The notes beneath the pieces were generated by a model. It was not told where the DNA came from. It worked only from the letters and a program-made list of their open reading frames with translations, and made no database searches. A DNA stretch of 64,000 bases from Acinetobacter calcoaceticus. Its GTDB lineage: Bacteria; Pseudomonadota; Gammaproteobacteria; Pseudomonadales; Moraxellaceae. The stretch spans positions 186,001 to 250,000 of the forward strand of contig NZ_JADVKT010000006.1 of NCBI RefSeq assembly GCF_016508255.1. The letters are read 5' to 3'. A program made the position numbers and the translations under genes. Shown one piece after another: positions 56,177 to 64,000 of this stretch (the first letter of the stretch is position 1; each line of letters starts with the position of its first letter).

Positions 56177-58012
56177 ATGGGCGCGATAACCCCTAAAGAA
56201 GATTATTCAAATATTCAAAACCTCACTTTCGATGCAGTTATCGTTGGTGGTGGTGGTTCTGGTATGCGTGCATCTTACCAACTCGCTCAAGCGGGTTTGA
56301 AAGTTGCAGTACTGACTAAAGTTTTCCCGACACGTTCGCACACTGTAGCTGCTCAAGGTGGTATCGGTGCGTCGTTAGGTAATATGCAAGAAGATAACTG
56401 GCATTTCCATTTTTACGATACAGTAAAAGGTTCTGACTGGTTAGGTGACCAAGACGCAATTGAATTTATGTGTCGTGAAGCACCAAAAGTTGTGTATGAA
56501 CTTGAACACATGGGTATGCCGTTTGACCGTAACGCGGACGGTACAATTTACCAACGTCCGTTCGGTGGTCACTCTGCTAACTATGGTGATAAACCAGTTC
56601 CACGTGCTTGTGCAGCTGCCGACCGTACAGGTCATGCATTATTGCACACGCTTTATCAAAGCAACGTGAAAATGGGCACTCAATTCTTCGTTGAGTGGAT
56701 CGCTCTTGATTTGATCCGTAACGAAGCTGGTGATGTTCTTGGTGTAACAGCGATTGACCAAGAAACTGGTAACATTTCAGTATTCCAAGCAAAAGCGACA
56801 TTATTTGCTACTGGTGGTGCTGGTCGTGTTTACCGTGCATCAACAAATGCTTATATCAACACTGGTGACGGTCTTGGTATGGCTGCTCGTGCTGGTATTC
56901 CATTGCAAGATATGGAGTTCTGGCAATTCCACCCAACGGGTGTTGCGGGCGCTGGTGTATTGTTGACTGAAGGTTGTCGTGGTGAAGGTGCAATCCTTCG
57001 TAATAAAGACGGCGAACCGTTCATGGAACGTTATGCACCGACTTTAAAAGACTTGGCTCCACGTGATTTCGTTTCACGTTCTATGGACCAAGAAATTAAA
57101 GAAGGTCGTGGTTGTGGTCCAAAAGGTGATTATATCTTACTTGATATGACTCACTTGGGTGCTGACACAATCATGAAGCGTTTACCATCTGTATTTGAGA
57201 TTGGTAAAAAATTCGCGAACGTTGATATCACAAAAGAAGCGATTCCTGTAGTACCAACAATCCATTATCAAATGGGTGGTATTCCTACGAATATGCATGG
57301 TCAGGTGTGTTTACCTGAAGTGGGTACAGACAACTACACTAAACCTGTAAAAGGTTTCTATGCAATTGGCGAATGTTCTTGTGTATCAGTGCATGGTGCA
57401 AACCGTTTAGGTACTAACTCACTTCTTGACTTGGTTGTATTTGGTAAAGCTGCTGGTGAGCACATTATCGATTACGTAACTAAGCATCATGGTGATGAAT
57501 ATGCACCGCTTCCAACAGATGTATTGGGGCAAACATTAGCTCGTGTACGTAAGTTGGATGACTCAACTTCTGGTGAAAATGCTCAAGAAGTTGCTGATGC
57601 AATTCGTGATATCGTTCAAGATCACGCTGGTGTATTCCGTACTCAAGCATTGCTTGATAAGGGTGTAAAAGAGATTCTTGCTCTTGAGCCACGTGTGCGT
57701 AATATTCACTTGAAAGATAAATCTAGAGTATTTAACACTGCACGTGTTGAAGCACTTGAAGTTGAAAACTTGTATGAAGTTGCAAAAGCAACTCTGATTT
57801 CAGCTGCTGCGCGTAAAGAGTGTCGTGGTGCGCATACTGTAGTTGATTATGAATTACCAGCTGATCACCCAACTTATTCATACGGTCGCCGTGATGATGA
57901 GTGGATGAAACATACGTTATGGTATTCATCAGATAACCGTTTGGAATATAAGCCAGTGCGCTTCAAACCGTTGACTGTTGATGCAATTCCGCCAGCACCA
58001 CGTACATTCTAA
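56177..58012 (+). CDS. sdhA: Succinate dehydrogenase flavoprotein subunit SdhA
   Basis: The 611-residue protein has FAD-binding GGGGSGMRAS (about 23-32), the covalent-FAD His region TRSHTVAAQGGIGASLG, active-site HPTG and RDFVSR motifs, and the C-terminal capping/helical domain. It oxidises succinate to fumarate and passes electrons to SdhB. It lies 12 bp after sdhD. Confidence 0.98.
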   Translation: MGAITPKEDYSNIQNLTFDAVIVGGGGSGMRASYQLAQAGLKVAVLTKVFPTRSHTVAAQGGIGASLGNMQEDNWHFHFYDTVKGSDWLGDQDAIEFMCREAPKVVYELEHMGMPFDRNADGTIYQRPFGGHSANYGDKPVPRACAAADRTGHALLHTLYQSNVKMGTQFFVEWIALDLIRNEAGDVLGVTAIDQETGNISVFQAKATLFATGGAGRVYRASTNAYINTGDGLGMAARAGIPLQDMEFWQFHPTGVAGAGVLLTEGCRGEGAILRNKDGEPFMERYAPTLKDLAPRDFVSRSMDQEIKEGRGCGPKGDYILLDMTHLGADTIMKRLPSVFEIGKKFANVDITKEAIPVVPTIHYQMGGIPTNMHGQVCLPEVGTDNYTKPVKGFYAIGECSCVSVHGANRLGTNSLLDLVVFGKAAGEHIIDYVTKHHGDEYAPLPTDVLGQTLARVRKLDDSTSGENAQEVADAIRDIVQDHAGVFRTQALLDKGVKEILALEPRVRNIHLKDKSRVFNTARVEALEVENLYEVAKATLISAAARKECRGAHTVVDYELPADHPTYSYGRRDDEWMKHTLWYSSDNRLEYKPVRFKPLTVDAIPPAPRTF

Positions 58013-58026
58013 TCGGGAGTATAAAG

Positions 58027-58737
58027 ATGAGTAGAGGTACTCGTACATTCGAAATCTACCGCTATGATCCTGATAAGGATAAAGCGCCGTACATGCAAAC
58101 TTTCAAGCTTGAATTGACTGATAAGCACCGTATGTTGCTTGATGCATTACTTGCATTGAAAGTTCAAGACGAAACGTTAACATTCCGTCGCTCTTGCCGT
58201 GAAGGTATTTGTGGTTCGGATGGTGTGAATATCAATGGTAAAAATGGTTTGGCTTGTTTAGAAAACCTGAATGATTTACCAGAGAAAATCGTAATTCGTC
58301 CATTACCAGGTTTGCCGGTGGTTAAAGATTTGGTTGTTGATATGAACCAATTCTATGATCAATATGACAAGATTCAGCCATTCTTGATCAATAACCAACC
58401 AGCTCCACCTAAAGAGCGTTTACAATCTCCAGAAGAGCGTGAACACTTAAATGGTTTGTATGAATGTATTCTTTGTGCATGTTGTTCAACTTCATGTCCA
58501 TCATTCTGGTGGAACCCTGACAAGTTCTTGGGTCCTTCAGCATTGTTGAATGCATACCGTTTTATTATTGATTCTCGTGATACTGCTACTGCAGACCGTT
58601 TGTCTCGTCTTGACGATCCATTCAGTTTGTTCCGTTGTAAAGGTATTATGAACTGTGTGTCAGTATGTCCTAAGGGTCTAAATCCTACAAAAGCAATCGG
58701 TCACATCCGTAATATGCTATTAGATCAAGCGGGTTAA
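58027..58737 (+). CDS. sdhB: Succinate dehydrogenase iron-sulfur subunit SdhB
   Basis: The 236-residue protein holds all three clusters: [2Fe-2S] ligands in CREGICGSDGVNINGKNGLAC (shown by its Cys spacing, residues about 58-78), [4Fe-4S] CILCACCSTSCP, and [3Fe-4S] CKGIMNCVSVCPKGLNP. It transfers electrons from FAD to ubiquinone. It is last gene of sdhCDAB and is followed by a terminator. Confidence 0.98.
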   Translation: MSRGTRTFEIYRYDPDKDKAPYMQTFKLELTDKHRMLLDALLALKVQDETLTFRRSCREGICGSDGVNINGKNGLACLENLNDLPEKIVIRPLPGLPVVKDLVVDMNQFYDQYDKIQPFLINNQPAPPKERLQSPEEREHLNGLYECILCACCSTSCPSFWWNPDKFLGPSALLNAYRFIIDSRDTATADRLSRLDDPFSLFRCKGIMNCVSVCPKGLNPTKAIGHIRNMLLDQAG

Positions 58738-58753
58738 TTCTGCACAAATAGAA

Positions 58754-58783
58754 AGCGCACATCCTTGATGTGCGTTTTTTTTT
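58754..58783 (+). terminator. Terminator of sdhCDAB
   Basis: An 8-bp stem, CGCACATC (58756-58763) and GATGTGCG (58767-58774), has a CTT loop and is followed by nine T residues. It separates sdh from suc transcription. Confidence 0.85.
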
Positions 58784-59306
58784 AACTTTATAATGTAAAC
58801 TTTAGACTTTGGTCGAAAAAGATGAGGTTTTTATATATTGCACCATATATTAAAAGATAAAATCGCATATGTATTTCGCCAGTTTATAGGTGGTATGTGT
58901 CAAAAAAATCAATCGTTCGTTAAGAACATGATACGATTTGCCACAAAGTTATAGGTGAAAAAAGCGTATACTAGTGAAATTAATTTAAGTAGCACGATCT
59001 TAGATCTGTGCTTAATTTTTATGGTTAAAGTCATTTTAGAAAAGTTAATTTTAAAGTTAATTTTTCTAAAAAGATTTGCAAAAAATTGCTCGGTTTTAAT
59101 CGAGTATAAGGTGAGTGATGATGCCATTGAGGGTGTTGTGATTCATTAATTACCTATGGAGTTTCCTCTCTAGGTAGTATGACGCCCCATGGTCTTAAAG
59201 ACCTGTTGGGTAAGTAATGCCTTTTTTACCAATTTGGCATTATGCATCATGGGTGTGCTTAAAAGGCAGCCTGTAATATTTTTTGCAATAGGAAATGGGT
59301 CCACAA
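58784..59306 (+). promoter_or_regulatory. sucA upstream region with possible structured leader
   Basis: About 520 bp without a convincing gene; a 64-codon frame at 58955-59149 has poor composition. Near the start of sucA are two possible hairpins, GGTCTT-AA-AGACC around 59192-59204 and AATGCC (59216-59221) with GGCATT further on. The promoter must be here, but I find no strong -35/-10 pair. Confidence 0.4.
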
Positions 59307-62147
59307 ATGCAAGAAGTTGCTGACGCATTGCGTCTTGACACTGAACTTTCCGCTGATAGTGCAGCGTATATTGAAGAACTTTACGAGCAGTACCTGTCTT
59401 CCCCAACCTCTGTAGCTGAGGACTGGCGCCAATATTTCGATAAATATCCAAAGGGTGACCAACCACACGGCGCTGTGCGTGAGCAATTCCTATTACTAGG
59501 ACGTAATGCTAATCGTGTTCAACCTGTTGTACAAAGTACGGTAAGTACTGAGCATGAACGTCGTCAAATTGGCGTTTTACAACTTATTGCTGCTTATCGT
59601 AATCGTGGACATCAAAAAGCTAAATTAGATCCATTAGGTCTTGCTAAGCGTGAAGATATTCCTGATTTAGATCTTTCAGCACATGGTTTAACCAAATCAG
59701 ATTTAGACACAGTATTCAACACAGGCAATCTTGAGATTGGCAAAAGCGAAGCAACGCTTGCTGAAATGATTGAAGCAATGGAAGCAATCTATTGTGGTTC
59801 AATCGGTGTTGAATATATGCATATCGTGGATACAAAAGAAAAACGTTGGATTCAACAACGTCTTGAAAGTGTTCGTGGTCAGCTTAATTTTACAAATGAT
59901 CAAAAGAAAGGGTTCTTGGAGCGTTTAACCGCTGCAGAAGGGCTTGAAAAATTCCTAGGTAATAAATACGTTGGTGCTAAACGCTTTGGTGTAGAAGGTG
60001 GTGAATCTTTTATTCCTATGGTGAATGAAATCATTCAACGTGCTGGTGCTGTTGGTTGTAAAGAAGTTGTTATTGGTATGCCACACCGTGGCCGTTTAAA
60101 TCTTCTTGTTAATATTATGGGTAAAAACCCTGCAGACTTGTTTGGCGAGTTTGAAGGTAAAGCTATTCATAAGAAAGGTTCTGGCGACGTTAAATACCAT
60201 CAAGGTTTCTCAAGTAATGTAATGACTCCAGGTGGCGAAGTTCACTTGGCATTAGCATTTAACCCATCTCACTTGGAAATCGTTGGTCCTGTAGTTGAGG
60301 GTTCTGTACGTGCACGTCAAGTGCGTCGTAGAGACATCGGCGGTGATGATGTATTACCAGTAATTGTTCATGGGGATGCTGCATTTGCAGGTCAAGGTGT
60401 GAACATGGAAACCTTCCAGATGTCACAAACTCGTGGCTATACGGTTGGTGGTACTGTACACATTATCGTGAACAACCAAGTTGGTTTTACAACTTCTGAT
60501 CCACGTGATGCGCGTTCTACTGAATATTGTACTGACGTTGCAAAAATGATTCAGACGCCAATCTTCCATGTGAATGGCGATGATCCTGAAGCAGTAATCT
60601 TTGCTACTCAATTAGCACATGATTTCCGTCACGAATTCCGTAAAGATGTTGTGCTTGACTTGTTCTGTTACCGTCGTCGTGGTCATAACGAAGCAGATGA
60701 GCCATCTGGTACACAACCATTGATGTATCAAGTGATTGCTAAAAAAGCAACAACTCGTACACTCTATTCAGATCAGCTTGTTCAACAAAAAGTAATTGAT
60801 CGTGCTGAAGCAGACCAAATGGTTGAAGATTACCGTGCAGATTTAGAAGCCGGAAACCATGTGGCAAATGCTTTAGTACTTGAACCAAATACGAAAATGT
60901 TTGTTGATTGGACGCCATATTTGGGCCATGACTACACAGACGATTGGGATACTTCATTTGACTTAAATCGCTTAAAAGAATTAGGCGAGGGCATGAGCAA
61001 ACTTCCGGAAGGATTTGTTATGCAGCGTCAAGTGCAAAAAGTAATTGAAGATCGTGTGAAAATGCAAACTGGTGAAATTGCATTGAACTGGGGCGCTGCT
61101 GAAACTTTAGCTTACGCAACCTTGATCGATGAAGATTACCTTGTTCGTATTACTGGTGAAGACGTTGGGCGTGGTACATTCTCACACCGTCATGCAAAAT
61201 TGCATAATCAGGTAGATGGTTCAACATATATTCCACTTTGCAATGTCAAAGAAAACCAGCCTCGTTTTGCAATTTACGATTCTTTATTATCTGAAGAAGC
61301 TGTTCTTGCATTTGAATATGGTTATGCAACTACAATTCCTAAGAGCTTAATTATTTGGGAAGCACAATTTGGTGACTTCGTAAACTGTGCTCAGGTTGTA
61401 ATTGACCAGTTTATTGCTTCTGGCGAGACTAAGTGGGAACGTGTTTGTGGTTTGACAATGTTGTTACCTCACGGTTTCGAAGGTCAAGGCCCAGAGCATT
61501 CGTCAGCTCGTTTAGAACGTTTCTTACAGTTATGTGCTGAAGATAACATGCAAGTGATCACTCCAACGACACCTGCACAGATTTTCCATGCATTACGTCG
61601 TCAAGCTGTACGCCCAATTCGTAAGCCATTGATCGTGATGTCACCGAAATCTTTACTTCGTCATAAACTTGCTACTTCTACTTTAGAAGAGCTTGCAAAT
61701 GGTTCATTCCAGACTGTAATTGACGAAATCGATCAAATTAACAAGTCAGATGTAACTCGTCTTGTACTTTGTGGCGGTAAAGTTTATTACGACTTACTCG
61801 AAAAACGTCGTGAACAAAACTTAACTAACGTCGCAATCGTACGTATTGAACAGTTATATCCGTATCCAGAACAACGTCTTGCGGAAATCTTGGCTGCATA
61901 TCCAAACGTGAAAGAACTTGTTTGGACACAAGAAGAGCCGAAGAACCAAGGCGCTTGGTTATTTATCGCACCTCGTTTATACGACGATATCTTAAAATCT
62001 GGCAAACAAATCCGTATCAGTTTTGCAGGTCGTGAAGCTTCTGCTGCACCAGCTTGTGGCTCACCGTACTTGCATGCAAAACAACAAGCTCAGCTAATTA
62101 ATGATGCATTGGCAATCGAAGCTGAACAATCAGGAGATTCTCAATAA
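59307..62147 (+). CDS. sucA: 2-oxoglutarate dehydrogenase E1 component
   Basis: ATG 59307 gives 946 residues starting [23 protein letters not shown] 59295 is also in frame, and neither has ideal ribosome-binding spacing. The N-terminal [16 protein letters not shown] motif binds E2. ThDP-binding and active-site blocks are present: [28 protein letters not shown], and [13 protein letters not shown]. It decarboxylates 2-oxoglutarate. Its stop overlaps the sucB start. Confidence 0.97.
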   Translation: MQEVADALRLDTELSADSAAYIEELYEQYLSSPTSVAEDWRQYFDKYPKGDQPHGAVREQFLLLGRNANRVQPVVQSTVSTEHERRQIGVLQLIAAYRNRGHQKAKLDPLGLAKREDIPDLDLSAHGLTKSDLDTVFNTGNLEIGKSEATLAEMIEAMEAIYCGSIGVEYMHIVDTKEKRWIQQRLESVRGQLNFTNDQKKGFLERLTAAEGLEKFLGNKYVGAKRFGVEGGESFIPMVNEIIQRAGAVGCKEVVIGMPHRGRLNLLVNIMGKNPADLFGEFEGKAIHKKGSGDVKYHQGFSSNVMTPGGEVHLALAFNPSHLEIVGPVVEGSVRARQVRRRDIGGDDVLPVIVHGDAAFAGQGVNMETFQMSQTRGYTVGGTVHIIVNNQVGFTTSDPRDARSTEYCTDVAKMIQTPIFHVNGDDPEAVIFATQLAHDFRHEFRKDVVLDLFCYRRRGHNEADEPSGTQPLMYQVIAKKATTRTLYSDQLVQQKVIDRAEADQMVEDYRADLEAGNHVANALVLEPNTKMFVDWTPYLGHDYTDDWDTSFDLNRLKELGEGMSKLPEGFVMQRQVQKVIEDRVKMQTGEIALNWGAAETLAYATLIDEDYLVRITGEDVGRGTFSHRHAKLHNQVDGSTYIPLCNVKENQPRFAIYDSLLSEEAVLAFEYGYATTIPKSLIIWEAQFGDFVNCAQVVIDQFIASGETKWERVCGLTMLLPHGFEGQGPEHSSARLERFLQLCAEDNMQVITPTTPAQIFHALRRQAVRPIRKPLIVMSPKSLLRHKLATSTLEELANGSFQTVIDEIDQINKSDVTRLVLCGGKVYYDLLEKRREQNLTNVAIVRIEQLYPYPEQRLAEILAAYPNVKELVWTQEEPKNQGAWLFIAPRLYDDILKSGKQIRISFAGREASAAPACGSPYLHAKQQAQLINDALAIEAEQSGDSQ

Positions 62148-63337
62148 TGGCAACCGAAATTAAAGCACCGGTATTCCCAGAGTCTGTTGCAGATGGAACC
62201 ATCGCAACTTGGCACAAAAAGGTGGGTGAACCTGTATCACGTGATGAAGTAATCTGTGATATTGAAACCGACAAAGTTGTTTTAGAAGTGGTTGCTCCTG
62301 CAGATGGTAGCTTAGTTGCAATCATTAAAGGTGAAGGCGATACAGTTCTTTCTGACGAAGTGATTGCTCAGTTTGAAGCTGGTGCTGGTGCAGCGGCTGC
62401 TCCTGCAGTAGAGCAAGCAGTTGCTCAAACTCAAGCTGGTGCAGCTCCTGTTGTTGAGCGCACTGAAGCTGTATCTGGTCAAGCTCCTGCAGTTCGTAAA
62501 GCTTTGTCTGAAACTGGTATTGCTGCTGCTGACGTACAAGGTACTGGTCGCGGTGGTCGTATCACTAAAGAAGATGTGGCAAACCATCAAACTAAACCAG
62601 CTGCTAACGTTACTCCGTTAAGCGTAGCTGTTGGTGAGCGTATCGAAAAACGCGTTCCAATGACTCGTTTACGTAAGCGTGTAGCTGAGCGTCTTCTTTC
62701 TGCAACTCAAGAAACTGCAATGTTAACTACATTTAACGAAGTTAACATGAAGCCAATCATGGAATTGCGTAAGCAATATAAAGATGCGTTTGAAAAACGC
62801 CATGGTGCTCGTTTAGGCTTCATGTCATTCTTTGTTAAAGCTGTAACTGAAGCACTTAAGCGCTATCCTGCGGTAAATGCTTCAATTGATGGCGATGATA
62901 TTGTTTATCACGGTTACTATGACATCGGTGTTGCAGTATCTTCTGATCGTGGTCTTGTTGTTCCAGTATTACGTGATACTGATCGTATGAGCTATGCAGA
63001 AGTTGAAGCAGGTATTGGTGCTTATGCTGCTAAAGCGCGCGATGGTAAATTATCTATCGAAGAAATGACTGGTGGTACTTTCACTATCACTAATGGTGGT
63101 ACTTTCGGTTCATTACTTTCAACTCCAATTTTGAATCAGCCGCAAACTGGTATCTTGGGTATGCACAAAATCCAAGAGCGTCCTATGGCTGTAAATGGTC
63201 AAGTTGAAATCTTGCCAATGATGTATTTAGCACTTTCTTATGACCACCGTATGATCGATGGTAAAGAAGCAGTAGGTTTCTTGGTAGCAATCAAAGAATT
63301 GTTAGAAGAACCAGCTAAACTCATCCTTGATCTTTAA
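62147..63337 (+). CDS. sucB: Dihydrolipoyllysine succinyltransferase E2 component
   Basis: ATG 62147 overlaps the sucA stop (TAATG); 396 residues. The lipoyl domain has its Lys in [11 protein letters not shown] (about residue 43). An Ala/Pro/Val-rich linker follows, then the E1/E3-binding domain [19 protein letters not shown] and a catalytic domain ending in [18 protein letters not shown] with the active-site His. It forms the core of the 2-oxoglutarate dehydrogenase complex. The lipoyl group would be supplied via LipB at 47 kb. Confidence 0.97.
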   Translation: MATEIKAPVFPESVADGTIATWHKKVGEPVSRDEVICDIETDKVVLEVVAPADGSLVAIIKGEGDTVLSDEVIAQFEAGAGAAAAPAVEQAVAQTQAGAAPVVERTEAVSGQAPAVRKALSETGIAAADVQGTGRGGRITKEDVANHQTKPAANVTPLSVAVGERIEKRVPMTRLRKRVAERLLSATQETAMLTTFNEVNMKPIMELRKQYKDAFEKRHGARLGFMSFFVKAVTEALKRYPAVNASIDGDDIVYHGYYDIGVAVSSDRGLVVPVLRDTDRMSYAEVEAGIGAYAAKARDGKLSIEEMTGGTFTITNGGTFGSLLSTPILNQPQTGILGMHKIQERPMAVNGQVEILPMMYLALSYDHRMIDGKEAVGFLVAIKELLEEPAKLILDL

Positions 63338-63355
63338 TTTCTTCGAATAATATTA

Positions 63356-63382
63356 CCGAGATAGAGCGATCCTCTATCTCGG
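63356..63382 (+). other. Intercistronic hairpin between sucB and lpd
   Basis: An 11-bp perfect stem, CCGAGATAGAG (63356-63366) and CTCTATCTCGG (63372-63382), has a 5-base loop and ends 16 nt before the lpd ATG. There is no T-run, so it is more likely an mRNA stabiliser or processing element than a terminator. Confidence 0.7.
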
Positions 63383-63395
63383 ACCATGGAGATAA

Positions 63396-64000
<605 letters not shown>

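Noticed and set aside
58920..58975. A sucA promoter using TTGCCA and TATACT
   Set aside because: The spacing is 23 bp, too long for a sigma-70 promoter.
58955..59149. A 64-codon frame upstream of sucA
   Set aside because: No good start signal; the composition is that of AT-rich intergenic DNA.

Overview
The window looks like chromosome of an Acinetobacter from the calcoaceticus-baumannii complex. It carries a pmrCAB lipid A modification operon, an intact adeIJK efflux operon, a DcaP-type porin and a gltA-sdhCDAB-sucAB-lpd block, all with AT-rich intergenic DNA. The Pmr proteins closely resemble the A. baumannii sequences I remember but differ at several positions, so a sister species such as A. 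pittii, A. nosocomialis or A. calcoaceticus is plausible. That species call is recall and inference only. I saw no rRNA, tRNA, CRISPR array, transposase or phage gene.

Layout. 1-5.2 kb: end of ispA, a YjbR-like protein, SPFH/NfeD pair, patatin lipoprotein, PlsC-like acyltransferase, MFS permease. 5.2-11.6 kb: a possible 32-residue small protein, DcaP porin, pmrC-pmrA-pmrB with a PmrA-box-like repeat, and a convergent PAP2 phosphatase sharing a terminator with pmrB. 11.8-13.2 kb: amtB with a sigma-54-like promoter. 13.3-18.4 kb: a rearranged locus. A divergent lysR/AEC-transporter pair has been split by about 2.2 kb of AT-rich DNA carrying one O-acyltransferase gene, flanked by two roughly 1-kb direct copies of the lysR/AEC promoter region. 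18.5-26.4 kb: J-domain protein, an orphan membrane-anchored protein, valS, SDR and small-domain proteins. 26.5-35.3 kb: adeIJK, a PAP2 phosphatase and a COG4389-type membrane protein. 35.3-43.7 kb: ispB, rplU-rpmA, lolA, an RsiV-like lipoprotein, serS, cysG, trmL, and an HxlR regulator divergent from a flavodoxin-like reductase. 43.7-53.1 kb: APC permease, Fe-ADH with an SCP2-like protein, lipB/ybeD, rpoD, small acidic protein, UPF0149 protein, trhO, DUF1289 protein. 53.2-64 kb: gltA, sdhCDAB, sucAB and the start of lpd.

The most unusual part is 13.9-18.1 kb. Its geometry is what a single crossover between the chromosome and a circular molecule carrying a lysR'-AEC' fragment plus the acyltransferase would leave. 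Each original gene survives intact once and is truncated once. The acyltransferase is interrupted by a one-base frameshift in a run of nine T (coding strand), immediately before the codon for the conserved histidine. The cassette therefore has two potentially reversible states: slippage in the homopolymer, and excision by recombination between the 1-kb repeats. The likely substrate is a surface glycan (inference).

Envelope biology dominates the rest: lipid A phosphoethanolamine addition, two PAP2 phosphatases, RND efflux, porin, LolA, and polyprenyl diphosphate synthases. Central metabolism (citrate synthase, succinate dehydrogenase, 2-oxoglutarate dehydrogenase) fills the last 11 kb.
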